Source of the DNA: Halobacillus amylolyticus | GTDB taxonomy: Bacteria > Bacillota > Bacilli > Bacillales > Halobacillaceae | Length of the DNA stretch: 64,000 nucleotides | Direction: 5' to 3' | Assembly (NCBI RefSeq): GCF_022921115.1 | Contig: NZ_CP095076.1 | Location: 62,001-126,000, forward strand | Shown: in pieces, positions 15,459-24,086 of the stretch | Layout: every line of letters starts with the position of its first letter | Numbering within the stretch: position 1 is the stretch's first letter | Translations under genes and position numbers: made by a program | Notes under the pieces: generated by a model | What the model was told of the DNA's origin: nothing | Database searches by the model: none | Seen by the model: the letters and a program-made list of their open reading frames with translations, nothing else

Positions 15459-16493
15459 TTAACGTCTTCCTGCATAACGTACAACATTTTTAACGCCAGA
15501 TGATACTGCACGACCAGAACCGGTTGATCCACCAAACTGATTCAGCAAAGAGGGAACAGACAACGCTAATATAAAGAACGCAATACCATAAAGCATGGCT
15601 CCTTGCTCAAGGGAGACTAACTGCTTAAATCCTAGTGCGTAACACAACGTTTGAAGTGAAAAAGTTAACACATTGCTTATCAATGTTTTTAACCAAATGT
15701 TGAAGAAGTTGTATGTGTCATTTACAATCGTTGGAATAGCGATTACTCCCGTGATAAACAACAAAGTAAAAAGGGCATATCGATAAAGATAAGCAATCGC
15801 AAAAACAATGAGGATTACTGCTAAAAAAAGCGATAAAACGATGCCGTAGGCGGGGGAATTTACTGCGAGAGCGATGGCAATATCTTTCCCACTGACAACC
15901 GACTCTCCGAGTGCTTCAGCAATATACCGTTGAAGTTCCATGACCCATTCAAAAAATTTAGTGTAAACCCCTAATAGTATCCCGCCGGCGAGGAGTTGCC
16001 ATAATTTTTCTTGAAGAATGTTCATCCCTTCTTCAGCCTGCCCCATATATAAAACTGTGATCTTCATGGCATGATATAGCAGGAAAATGGATGCCATCGT
16101 CCAAGACAAAGTTTCAAAGCCATACATAAACCACAAATTATCAGCATCTGTTGTAATATTTTTAGGGGTTTTCACGATATCGGATATTTGGTCGACACCT
16201 GCTTTCACCAATCCAACCATATTTGAGAACAGGAAAGCTCCAGATACATGACAGGTCACGTCATACCAAGCACAGTCAAAAGTGTTGGATGAGTAGTTGT
16301 ACTTATCAAGCCCAATGTCTTTCATATAAGATTTGAGATGTTCTACTTTTCTGCCAGTGTTACCAGTTTCTTGTTTATATTGTTCTATCACATCATCATA
16401 GAACCCACCGGGTTCCGCAAATACGGAAGAATTAGTGATAACAAAGGCCCCTATAACAATAAATATTGAGATAATGAACACTCTCTTTGCCAT
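15459..16493 (-). CDS. VirB6/TrbL-like conjugation channel membrane protein
   Basis: I choose ATG 16493 because AAGGGGGG lies directly upstream and a signal peptide follows (MAKRVFIISIFIVIGAFVI...VFAEP). The mature part has an extracytoplasmic loop with two Cys (FDCAWYDVTCH) and then about six membrane segments, including ALAVNSPAYGIVLSLFLAVILIVFAIAYLYRYALFTLLFI. This pattern fits polytopic VirB6/TrbL proteins that form the inner-membrane part of type IV secretion channels. The C-terminus is Gly/Ser-rich and basic. It lies just downstream of a small membrane protein gene. Confidence 0.7.
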   Translation of the reverse strand: MAKRVFIISIFIVIGAFVITNSSVFAEPGGFYDDVIEQYKQETGNTGRKVEHLKSYMKDIGLDKYNYSSNTFDCAWYDVTCHVSGAFLFSNMVGLVKAGVDQISDIVKTPKNITTDADNLWFMYGFETLSWTMASIFLLYHAMKITVLYMGQAEEGMNILQEKLWQLLAGGILLGVYTKFFEWVMELQRYIAEALGESVVSGKDIAIALAVNSPAYGIVLSLFLAVILIVFAIAYLYRYALFTLLFITGVIAIPTIVNDTYNFFNIWLKTLISNVLTFSLQTLCYALGFKQLVSLEQGAMLYGIAFFILALSVPSLLNQFGGSTGSGRAVSSGVKNVVRYAGRR

Positions 16494-16504
16494 ACCTACC
16501 CCCC

Positions 16505-16747
16505 TTAAATTTGAGACAATAGAAACACAAGTAGGATCAAAAACACACCAACAATTTTCCATAATCTCAATAGTGTATTTTTCTTGATTTCAATGATTTC
16601 ATCTTCATTTAACGACTGGCCGTATCTTAACTCATATTCACGGTTTGCTTTATCGATTTCATTTTTTGCCAACCGATCGATGGCCGCCAGTATTTTCTTT
16701 CTTATATGTCCTGAGATGAGCAAAACTTTTTCCATAAATGCTTTCAT
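16505..16747 (-). CDS. Small single-span membrane protein, conjugation operon
   Basis: 80 residues: a basic helical N-terminal part (KVLLISGHIRKKILAAIDRLAKNEIDKANREYELRYGQSL) and one C-terminal membrane segment (LWKIVGVFLILLVFLLSQI). AGGAGAG precedes the ATG. It lies 11 bp upstream of the VirB6-like gene. No family recognised. Confidence 0.65.
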   Translation of the reverse strand: MKAFMEKVLLISGHIRKKILAAIDRLAKNEIDKANREYELRYGQSLNEDEIIEIKKNTLLRLWKIVGVFLILLVFLLSQI

Positions 16748-16769
16748 GTCATCTCTCCTAACTCAACCT

Positions 16770-17312
16770 CTATTTTTCTAATTCATTAAAAAATTTAAGG
16801 GAATTTTCTATCGGACGTAAATCGTGATTATTAACCTTTAACTCCCCATTTTCCTGAACAAAGGTCACTTTCGACATAAGAAAGTACGTCGTATATTGGG
16901 AAGGGTCTTCCACCTCCACATCTACCCCCCCTAGGGAAGCTTTATAAATCGCATAGACGAGGTATGTCCCTTTCTCTTGTTGTCGAACAGATATATTATA
17001 AATATCAATCTCTTCAAGCTCTGCTCGTTCGTGACTCATCCCTCGTTCCATGTTCTCTGTTTTGTTAAGGTAACTTTCCGTCATATAGCTTTTAGCATTA
17101 CCTTCCATCAAAGCTGATAAGTATTCTTCGGTTTTGGTATAAACCTCCTGATTCATTGATGCTGTGGTTTTTAATTCTGTAACCTGACGGGAGAGTTCTT
17201 GATTTTTAGCTTGTAAATCTCCGTATTTTGTATAGAAATTGAAGAAGAAGATGCTAACGATCACAAGCAGAAAAATCAGTATGATTGAAAGTAAGTTTAA
17301 ATGTTTTAGCAT
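16770..17312 (-). CDS. VirB8/TcpC-like membrane-anchored protein, conjugation operon
   Basis: 180 residues with one N-terminal membrane segment (LLSIILIFLLVIVSIFFFNFY), a short coiled coil (LQAKNQELSRQVTEL), and an extracytoplasmic alpha-beta domain. In that domain, TEEYLSALMEGNAKSYM and TYLVYAIYKASLGGVDVEVE resemble the NTF2-like fold of VirB8/TcpC proteins. Such proteins link the parts of the transfer channel outside the membrane. The fold assignment is by pattern only. AAAGGGG lies before the ATG. Confidence 0.55.
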   Translation of the reverse strand: MLKHLNLLSIILIFLLVIVSIFFFNFYTKYGDLQAKNQELSRQVTELKTTASMNQEVYTKTEEYLSALMEGNAKSYMTESYLNKTENMERGMSHERAELEEIDIYNISVRQQEKGTYLVYAIYKASLGGVDVEVEDPSQYTTYFLMSKVTFVQENGELKVNNHDLRPIENSLKFFNELEK

Positions 17313-17341
17313 CTATTCAACCCCTTTTTTTAGCATCAATA

Positions 17342-18424
17342 CTACATTCCGTTTAGACTAGGGACATTGTGAACATCCAAATAATCTCCCGGCTTTACTC
17401 GTTCGCCGAACAGATTCCCTAATTGGATTTCAAAGTGTAAATGAGTACCAGTTGAACTTCCTGTTGTTCCACAAACGCCAACTTGTTGTTTGGCCTTCAC
17501 TTGATCCCCTTTCTGTACACTTAATTCAGACATATGTGCGTATGCACTATATACATTGTTTTGGTGCTTGATGATCACTAGATTACCGTACCCTCCGTTA
17601 TTAAATTGGGCATAAACCACTTCTCCCTGTTGGGCAGCCAATATAGGATCTGGCTTCTCACAATCAAAATCTAACCCTTTATGAAATTCAACAGATCCAT
17701 CTGGCCAAGTGCGATAACCGAACTCGGAAGTAATATAAGGATCCGTTGTAGGTAAAACAAATCCATCACTATTCGTTACTGTACAGTGCATGATTAACCC
17801 TCCAAGCTGACTGGAGTACTTTTTGATGGTAGGGATCCAATGGGCATTTAAGTTGTTAGGGTCGTTCTTAACCCCAATAGGAGCGTATTTCTGACCAACC
17901 TGTTCAATCGTAAAAAGACCTTCTGCATAATAATTATCATAAAGATTATCAGCCATGGCATCTAAACCAGCTTGAAGGCTGTCATAGCGAAAAAAATCAT
18001 TAATAGTTGAGTTATATAATCCCCCGGGATTGTTATAATTCTCCACTAAGTTGGATGTTCCAAATCCTGTTTCGTGAAAGGCAATAGAAGCCAGGAGTAC
18101 CGGATCAAGGTTATATTTCTCAGCAACCTCAATGAATATATCCCCTTTTCCGGTGAAGACACCTGCATCCTGGAATTGACTTATGTACAATTCCCTATTC
18201 AGTTCCCCATCAGGTTGGCAAGTTGCATAAGATCCGGTATGGTCATTCAGAATGTCCTTGTTTGCTTCAGGATTTTCTTTATCAAACCCTTCACTTTGAG
18301 GGAAAAAGATAAAGATACTTGCAAGTAAGCAAATAACGCCAACAGCCAGACAAGCTATCCCTACCGGGGATAGCACGGCTTTCATTATGATCGTTGCAAG
18401 TATGCTTTTCCCTGTTTCTTTCAT
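17342..18424 (-). CDS. Bifunctional peptidoglycan hydrolase (glucosaminidase-type plus M23 peptidase), VirB1-like
   Basis: The start is set at ATG 18424 after AAAGGGTG. The 360-residue protein has one membrane segment near residue 25. A lysozyme-like/glucosaminidase domain follows (VAEKYNLDPVLLASIAFHETGFGTSNLVENYNNPGG). The C-terminal LytM/M23 zinc peptidase has H and D in FHKGLDFD and the HLHFE motif near the end. Such two-domain wall hydrolases open the cell wall for conjugation channels in Gram-positive bacteria (VirB1, CwlT-like). It lies between the VirB4 and VirB8-like genes. Confidence 0.88.
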   Translation of the reverse strand: MKETGKSILATIIMKAVLSPVGIACLAVGVICLLASIFIFFPQSEGFDKENPEANKDILNDHTGSYATCQPDGELNRELYISQFQDAGVFTGKGDIFIEVAEKYNLDPVLLASIAFHETGFGTSNLVENYNNPGGLYNSTINDFFRYDSLQAGLDAMADNLYDNYYAEGLFTIEQVGQKYAPIGVKNDPNNLNAHWIPTIKKYSSQLGGLIMHCTVTNSDGFVLPTTDPYITSEFGYRTWPDGSVEFHKGLDFDCEKPDPILAAQQGEVVYAQFNNGGYGNLVIIKHQNNVYSAYAHMSELSVQKGDQVKAKQQVGVCGTTGSSTGTHLHFEIQLGNLFGERVKPGDYLDVHNVPSLNGM

Positions 18425-18436
18425 GCCTGACACCCT

Positions 18437-20305
18437 TTATACATAATCATGAATGGATTTTTTCTCTTTCCATAAATGGTAAACCAGATCATTCATTTGG
18501 ACTTCTAACTTAATTTTCTTAGATCCCGTATAGAAAATGCCTTTTCCGGCTTGTTCATCTTGAGATCCTTCCTTTAAGATAAGGACACTTCGTTCTTGTT
18601 TACTGAATGTATTACCTAATTCCTCTTCTAAATATTTCAATTCTTCTTCTGCCATCGGCAGATATAATCGTTGGATGGATTGAGTAATGACGGCTTCGCC
18701 ATAATTTCGATATTCATCCCTTGCTGATAAAAAGTCCTTAATCGACTGGGAAGCTGTGATAATACCTGTATTGAATGAACGTAAAACTTTCATCATATAG
18801 TGAACATAGTTCATAGCTAAAGGCACTTTCGGATCAGCAATGATATGTGCTTCATCAATAAACACATTCGTTTCTTGTTCACGATCCTCCATGACCTGAT
18901 TGGTTGTATGCGAAAGAATATTATAAAATAAAATTCTCTGTATTTTATCTTGGTTCTGCAATGCCTTTAAATCGTAGTTGACCAGGTCGCTATCAATATT
19001 AGCGTTTGTAGGACCATTCAAAAGATCGCTGTACATACCAAAAACATAAGCTTCTAATGTTGTGTGAAACTCTAACATTTTTTCATAAACAGTGGGATTT
19101 TCTTCTTTGTCATCTTCGATCAAATCATATAAATCTTCTAAAACAGGAAAGTCTTCTGACTCTAATCTCGTTGTATCTGTCGTATCGGTGATTCCAGCTT
19201 TTTCTTCATATAATCTTTGAATATATCTAGACAAAATATCTTCTTGAAGGTCATTCATAGAAGGATATATTAAGCGAAACATGGTTAACAAGTGACTAAT
19301 TTTTGTTAAAAGAACACTTCCCATTTCTACATCTTCCATGTCTTCATCGGATATAGATGGTAAATCAAACGGGTTGACCCGTTTCCCTCCTTTCAATTGG
19401 AACTTTACCCAGGTTCCTCCCATGTCTTCAAAAATACGCCCAAAGTCACCTTTAGGATCAATCGCAATAACCTTCCTGCCAAGCATGTATTTGTTAAGCA
19501 TGTTAATCAGCAAATAAGTTGTCTTTCCAGAGCCAGAAATTCCAATAACAAATTCATGTCGATTTAATAATTTTGTATCGTCAACGATCACCACATTACC
19601 TGTCGAAATGTTTTTTCCTTTGATATCCCCTTTTTCATCGAACATTTCATTTTCGTGAAAAGGGAAAAAGTACCCCACAGCTTCTGAATTCATCATCTTG
19701 TACGTTAATTCTTTTACGTAGTTATAGTTAAGGGGCAAGAAGGAATTAAACGCATCAATCGCACGGTCTGTCGGATTGTGAATAACTCCAATGGATTCAA
19801 AACGAGATTTAACCCGTAACGTCAGTTGATCCAACTCGTTTAAGTCCTTTGCAACCAAATGGATTAAAGTATGAAATAGGTAGATTTTATCGCTGGAATA
19901 CGTTAAGCTTTTAAGCATTTCCTTGGCTGAATCAATTTGTGCGTCTGCTTCTATCTCGGTCTCATCATCAGCAAATCGATTATTTTTTTTCATCCTATTT
20001 TGCTTAATAGACTTGATAAGATTATCTTTTACTTCTCCTATGGAATATTCCTTAATGTAGTTGACAATCGAAATATTCTCCGACATTTCAGAGATTTGCT
20101 GGACTTTCCTTTGATCCTGAACAGGGTCATAATTGACGACTAGAAGGGTTCTCGTGTAATTTGATCCCGTTCTGACATACGTTTCTTTTTCTTTGATACT
20201 ATCTGGTGAAATGGCTGTTAGGAGGTTCTGGTTTTGAACAATCGATTCTTCTGCCTTTTCTCTTTTATGTTTGGTTGGCTTAAAAAGCGTAGAGAGCAGT
20301 CCCAC
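18437..20305 (-). CDS. virB4: VirB4-like conjugation ATPase
   Basis: 622 residues starting at GTG after GAGGTG. It has Walker A (FVIGISGSGKTTYLLINML) near residue 250, followed by AIDPKGDFGRIFE, and Walker B (NVFIDEAHIIADPKVPLAM) with the ITASQSIKDF motif III. These are the hallmarks of VirB4/TraE/ConE ATPases that power channel assembly and substrate transfer. The N-terminal 240 residues match the VirB4 N-domain. The VirB3-like gene lies 12 bp upstream. Confidence 0.92.
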   Translation of the reverse strand: MGLLSTLFKPTKHKREKAEESIVQNQNLLTAISPDSIKEKETYVRTGSNYTRTLLVVNYDPVQDQRKVQQISEMSENISIVNYIKEYSIGEVKDNLIKSIKQNRMKKNNRFADDETEIEADAQIDSAKEMLKSLTYSSDKIYLFHTLIHLVAKDLNELDQLTLRVKSRFESIGVIHNPTDRAIDAFNSFLPLNYNYVKELTYKMMNSEAVGYFFPFHENEMFDEKGDIKGKNISTGNVVIVDDTKLLNRHEFVIGISGSGKTTYLLINMLNKYMLGRKVIAIDPKGDFGRIFEDMGGTWVKFQLKGGKRVNPFDLPSISDEDMEDVEMGSVLLTKISHLLTMFRLIYPSMNDLQEDILSRYIQRLYEEKAGITDTTDTTRLESEDFPVLEDLYDLIEDDKEENPTVYEKMLEFHTTLEAYVFGMYSDLLNGPTNANIDSDLVNYDLKALQNQDKIQRILFYNILSHTTNQVMEDREQETNVFIDEAHIIADPKVPLAMNYVHYMMKVLRSFNTGIITASQSIKDFLSARDEYRNYGEAVITQSIQRLYLPMAEEELKYLEEELGNTFSKQERSVLILKEGSQDEQAGKGIFYTGSKKIKLEVQMNDLVYHLWKEKKSIHDYV

Positions 20306-20317
20306 AAATAATCACCT

Positions 20318-21355
20318 CTATTTAAACGTTTCTGAAGCTCTTTTTCTGACTAATTCATCTAATTCTTTACTGGTATCCTTCCCAACCACAACTGGAGATT
20401 GAGATTTGGCCTTTTTAACAATCCCTTCCCCCTGCGATTGAGCATTTTCAAAATCAATACATGTATAGATTAACCGTATAAGATCATCGTTTTTTAAAAT
20501 GTTTGCTGTAAGCTTCTCGTAACCAGAAAGCATATTTTCTAATTTGAATTGAATGTGATTTGCCTTCATCTCAATAGTATCGTAGGCATTCGCTTTATTT
20601 GGAACAGAGATGCTTACATAGCGCTTTCTCGTCACCATGGACTTGTTCTTTTGTATATCTTCAATTTGTTCCATATAGGCTTCTTTGACTTTTCTTAAGG
20701 TTGCCCGATCCTCTCGACCTGTTTCTTTTATCCAAGCAGAATAGGAAGCTAAATTAATAGGTTGAGCAATTTGTTCTACCTGGATTTGCTTTTCTTCTAA
20801 CTCATTAATAAAGTTCTGATAAGAAACGAGAACATCGTCCTGATCTATTTCATTCATCAAAGATAAGTTAATACTTGATACTTCAATGATTTTTACAAGA
20901 CGATTGTCTTTCGTTTCAATACAACCGTTAGCAATGTTTTTGACTGGGATCTTCACTCTGGTATCCCCAGCGCCTTCTTTTGTTGTCGCCATCGTCATTG
21001 CCCCTTTTGAATAATAAAAATCCTTTACACGCCTTTTGTAATTCATTCTCCATAAGAGTTTGTATTGCAGCAGCGATATATTTTTTCGTTCGGGATGCTT
21101 ACTCACTTGTAAAATCAACATGATCATCGTAGGCGTAAGAGAAATAATAATAATCACCTGATTGACTGAGCCCGTCATCACGTAATAAACAATCACGATA
21201 GCTACAGACAGCATAACGGCCGGTGCCAAAATCAGTAAGTCCAGGAAGGCTAAACTACCAATGAGATATTTTTTAGAGTCAATATTCATCGGCAGTTCAA
21301 CTTTTCCTTCTTGCCTAAGTCGTTCTTTTCGATCTGTAAACAATTCTCTTGACAT
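20318..21355 (-). CDS. PrgI/VirB3-like membrane protein with extended cytoplasmic domain
   Basis: 345 residues. The N-terminal 100 residues carry two membrane segments (LIGSLAFLDLLILAPAVMLSVAIVIVYYV and QVIIIISLTPTMIMLILQV), in the style of PrgI/TcpE/VirB3 proteins. A soluble domain follows. Part of it (NRLVKIIEVSSINLSLMNEIDQDDVLVSYQNFINEL) resembles the N-domain of VirB4/TraC proteins. The pairing with a full VirB4 immediately downstream supports a role as its membrane anchor. GGCGGG precedes the ATG. Confidence 0.7.
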   Translation of the reverse strand: MSRELFTDRKERLRQEGKVELPMNIDSKKYLIGSLAFLDLLILAPAVMLSVAIVIVYYVMTGSVNQVIIIISLTPTMIMLILQVSKHPERKNISLLQYKLLWRMNYKRRVKDFYYSKGAMTMATTKEGAGDTRVKIPVKNIANGCIETKDNRLVKIIEVSSINLSLMNEIDQDDVLVSYQNFINELEEKQIQVEQIAQPINLASYSAWIKETGREDRATLRKVKEAYMEQIEDIQKNKSMVTRKRYVSISVPNKANAYDTIEMKANHIQFKLENMLSGYEKLTANILKNDDLIRLIYTCIDFENAQSQGEGIVKKAKSQSPVVVGKDTSKELDELVRKRASETFK

Positions 21356-21366
21356 ATTATCCCGCC

Positions 21367-21591
21367 TTACAAGTTCGTATCGATGTATTCAACGATCGGT
21401 CCTGCAAGCAGGAACACGATTACACCAAAGGCACAGAGAACAAGTCCTTTTTTGAACTTAGGCCCGGAATGGTCGTCTCCAGCCCAAACCCCAATTGCAC
21501 AAATAAGAAGTCCGATAGCAAATACAGTAAGAAACGTTGTTTGCAAATCGGCGAAAAGAATATCTAAAAACTGTCCAATTCTATTAAACAT
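21367..21591 (-). CDS. VirB2/TrbC-like small membrane protein
   Basis: 74 residues with two hydrophobic segments (TTFLTVFAIGLLICAIGVWAG and GLVLCAFGVIVFLLAGPIV) separated by a short charged loop, DDHSGPKFKK. This size and layout fit VirB2/TrbC/TcpD-type pilin-like subunits found at the start of conjugation operons. AAAGGAG precedes the ATG. It lies 12 bp upstream of the VirB3-like gene. Confidence 0.65.
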   Translation of the reverse strand: MFNRIGQFLDILFADLQTTFLTVFAIGLLICAIGVWAGDDHSGPKFKKGLVLCAFGVIVFLLAGPIVEYIDTNL

Positions 21592-21677
21592 GCGCCATTC
21601 TCCTTTCTACCACTGTAATTCCCTTACATTCTACCATTATTTGTCGGAACAAACAGTCTCATGTCAAATAACTGCAT

Positions 21678-21833
21678 CTATGAATGTAATAAACCCAACT
21701 GTCCGTGTTCCTCGACCGTTTTCTCAAACAACCTTACCAACACATCATCATTTGTTTGTTCCCAAAGAGATAAGTTATCTCCAGTGATAACAAAAAGCCA
21801 CTCGATCAAATGTCCACGTTCAGATGAAGTCAT
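21678..21833 (-). CDS. Small BH0509-like protein, 51 residues
   Basis: The ORF MTSSERGHLIEWLFVITGDN... starts at an ATG 7 bp after AAGGAGGG, a very strong ribosome site. ERxxLIEWLxxxTG with acidic continuation (WEQTNDDVLVRLFEK) resembles the short BH0509-type proteins of Bacillus phages and plasmids. Function unknown. It heads the conjugation operon on the minus strand. Confidence 0.6.
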   Translation of the reverse strand: MTSSERGHLIEWLFVITGDNLSLWEQTNDDVLVRLFEKTVEEHGQLGLLHS

Positions 21834-21933
21834 AGGTTCCCTCCTTTTTTATATCTCTAATAACATTGTATCAGGAATGAAGATGGCTGTAAATAAAAAA
21901 CAGCATAAGATTACTGTTTTTATTTAAGTCCCT

Positions 21934-22575
21934 TTATAATCTTAAATTTTCACATATTTGGGCGGCTATTAAGTTTATGTAATATAAATAACCGACGTTC
22001 ATTTCCTTCGCATTACTATGAAACCTTTTTTTAACACCCTTACTAAAAGTCAAAGTCATAAAATCTGTTTCCTCTGATCTAAAATCATTTATGTTTATTT
22101 GTTTATTCATTATATAGTGAGCAAAAAGGCTACTAACCGCAATCGAATTATCATTACAATAGGATGTTATTTTGCTTTTTACGTTCGTGTCGATTTTTAT
22201 TTGGATATTTTCTTTTTGGGTCTCATATTCAGAAACATCCTCTTTTAGCTTATCCCTTCCTAGAAAAGAGCTATAATGTTTATAAAAATAATCACATAGC
22301 AGATATCCAAAAAACATCCTAATAGATAAACCGTATCGATCTATGCTTTCTAATTTTTTCTTAAACTGCTGGTTTACAGTTATATTAGTAGCATGGTTTA
22401 AGTCATGAATACTTGTTTTTATTTCATATATTTTTTCCTTCGAGAGATCACTATCAAGAATACGAGTCAAAGCAAGCGAAATAACATTCCTTTTACTTGT
22501 ACCCATCCTCTTTGCTAATTGATCTATAATGTCGTTAATCTCATTATTTAGCAATATTCCTACCTTTGATTCCAT
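21934..22575 (-). CDS. Hypothetical protein with ribbon-helix-helix-like N-terminus, possible copy or transfer regulator
   Basis: 213 residues. The first 50 residues (VGILLNNEINDIIDQLAKRMGTSKRNVISLALTRIL) look like a CopG/Arc-type ribbon-helix-helix. A similar element recurs at about 125 (IQIKIDTNVKSKITSYCNDNSIAVSSLFAHYIMNK). There are no membrane segments. It is transcribed divergently from the rep gene across a 366-bp spacer that contains GTGATA inverted repeats, so it is a candidate repressor of replication or transfer. Function is inferred from position only. Confidence 0.6.
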   Translation of the reverse strand: MESKVGILLNNEINDIIDQLAKRMGTSKRNVISLALTRILDSDLSKEKIYEIKTSIHDLNHATNITVNQQFKKKLESIDRYGLSIRMFFGYLLCDYFYKHYSSFLGRDKLKEDVSEYETQKENIQIKIDTNVKSKITSYCNDNSIAVSSLFAHYIMNKQININDFRSEETDFMTLTFSKGVKKRFHSNAKEMNVGYLYYINLIAAQICENLRL

Positions 22576-22589
22576 ATCTTCCCCCCTAA

Positions 22590-22941
22590 CCTTATTTCAT
22601 TTACAGGAAAGTTTTGTTATACTGATTTTAAGATAGTGTATCAGGAATATAGTATAAGCATACCAAGTGATAGTTTATATCACAAATTACTATTTATTAA
22701 ATTATCTAAAATAAAAAAATTCCCTGCCCCCACCTAGTTTCATTTGGTTCTAGTCGCCAAACAAGCACCAAATGAAACCCCAAATCAAAGGAGGGAAAAA
22801 CAGAGAATCTTTATATCATGTATAATTATATCCTACTTAATTATAGCAAACTTATACATGGAAGTGAAGATAAAACCTTTGTTTTCCCTTGTCATATTTT
22901 AGGTGTTTTAGGTGACAGGAAAAAAACGGAGGTTTTTTATT
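22590..22941. other. Rep upstream region with inverted repeats
   Basis: It holds GTGATAGTTTATATCAC (22667-22683) and a hairpin with arms GTTTCATTTGGT and ACCAAATGAAAC near 22738-22781. A run of A precedes the hairpin. A GGAGGG follows, then a 43-codon ORF at 22818. These are likely rep control elements. Confidence 0.5.
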
Positions 22942-22949
22942 ATGTTTAA
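22818..22949 (+). CDS. Possible 43-residue leader peptide overlapping the rep start
   Basis: The ORF (MYNYILLNYSKLIHGSEDK...) ends with its TAA inside the second and third codons of rep, an arrangement that would allow translational coupling. Its own ribosome site is poorly spaced (AGGAGGG about 22 bp upstream), so translation is doubtful. Confidence 0.3.
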   Translation: MYNYILLNYSKLIHGSEDKTFVFPCHILGVLGDRKKTEVFYYV

Positions 22950-24063
22950 CTCTTGGAAACAGTTTATTACATGGGAGAAAGAAACTAAGGATACCATTGA
23001 TTTTAAAAAGTCTTATGTAGATGTTATTGGTGAAAAAGGCGATATTGTCTCGGGTTTGTTTCTTGCTCAAATTGTTTACTGGTACCTGCCAAACAAAGAC
23101 GGAAAATCAAAACTGCGAATCAAGAAGGAAGGACACTATTGGATCGCCAAAGAAAAGAAAGAATGGTATGAAGAAATAAGACTCACCCCTGCTAATTATC
23201 GAACAGCAATGAAAAGACTTGTTGAGGAAAATCTAGTAGTTAAAAAGATTTTTAAATTCGATAGTAAAACTGTTACACATATTCGTTTAAACATACCAGA
23301 ATTCTTAAAACGGCTGAACCATGTGATGAAAGATCGCGAAGATCAAATTGATGATGATGTAAGTGACTTTGAAGAATACATTCAGGATGAAATAAATAAA
23401 GAAACTTCCCCAGATTCCACGTCTGACATGGGATATGTTGAATCAACACATCCAGAAATGTTGAATCAACACATCCAGAAGTGTCGATTCAACACGTCTA
23501 GACATGTTGAATCAACTCGTCCTTTAACAGAGAATACAGAAGAGAATACAACAAAGAATACAAACATAGATTCTTTTCATTCATCATCATCAATAGATAG
23601 AAAAAATACCATACATAGAGAAACACCCACGAAAAAAAATGATGATGATGATGAAAACATAAATAAATGTAATCTCCTAATCAATGAAAATAGTTGTTTT
23701 CAATATCTCTATCATTATCTTGAGAAAAAGAAGATTGCTAACAAGGATATAACACAAACAATTATTAAATGCTCCGAAAAGGAAATTACATCATTCACAA
23801 AAGCTGATCTTGATAAGCAATGGCTACGAGTAATTGATCAGCTTGAAAAGGGAAGTATTACGGTTTTTAGTAAATTCTTTGTTAATGGTCTAGCTATGAT
23901 ATTAAAAAATAAGAACATTAGAAAAAACCATCATGATCAAGTTCAACGAGATCAAGCTAAAGCTACAGAAAGAATACGGTCTAGGCAGCAATTAAGATCA
24001 AACCTTTATTATGACTGGTTAGAAAATAATGAAGAAGATTTTAATGAATCTGAAGACTATTAA
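22942..24063 (+). CDS. rep: Plasmid replication initiator (RepA/DnaD-type winged helix)
   Basis: I choose ATG 22942, 9 bp after CGGAGG. The 373-residue protein has the N-terminal winged-helix region common to Gram-positive theta Rep proteins (VIGEKGDIVSGLFLAQIVYWYLPNK..., KEWYEEIRLTPANYRTAMKRLVEENLV). A low-complexity middle and a DnaD-like C-terminal helical domain (ITSFTKADLDKQWLRVIDQLEKG...) follow. The middle encodes four tandem 23-bp DNA repeats (23435-23526), a likely replication origin inside the gene. Together with partition genes this defines the element as a plasmid. The 219-residue gene downstream may be co-transcribed. Confidence 0.8.
   Translation: MFNSWKQFITWEKETKDTIDFKKSYVDVIGEKGDIVSGLFLAQIVYWYLPNKDGKSKLRIKKEGHYWIAKEKKEWYEEIRLTPANYRTAMKRLVEENLVVKKIFKFDSKTVTHIRLNIPEFLKRLNHVMKDREDQIDDDVSDFEEYIQDEINKETSPDSTSDMGYVESTHPEMLNQHIQKCRFNTSRHVESTRPLTENTEENTTKNTNIDSFHSSSSIDRKNTIHRETPTKKNDDDDENINKCNLLINENSCFQYLYHYLEKKKIANKDITQTIIKCSEKEITSFTKADLDKQWLRVIDQLEKGSITVFSKFFVNGLAMILKNKNIRKNHHDQVQRDQAKATERIRSRQQLRSNLYYDWLENNEEDFNESEDY
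23435..23526 (+). repeat. Tandem 23-bp iterons inside rep (candidate oriV)
   Basis: Units 1 and 2 (23435-23457, 23458-23480) are identical and begin ATGTTGAATCAACACATCC. Unit 3 (23481-23503) and unit 4 (23504-23526) are diverged. Each contains a TTGAATCAA-like dyad. Because 23 is not a multiple of three, the copies are read in different frames, so selection must act on the DNA. A degenerate fifth unit may precede at about 23412. Confidence 0.75.
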
Positions 24064-24086
24064 ACTATTTACAAGGGGTTGATAAC

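Noticed and set aside
21261..21927. Several plus-strand ORFs opposite the VirB2/VirB3 genes
   Set aside because: They are antisense to well-supported membrane-protein genes and have no ribosome sites.
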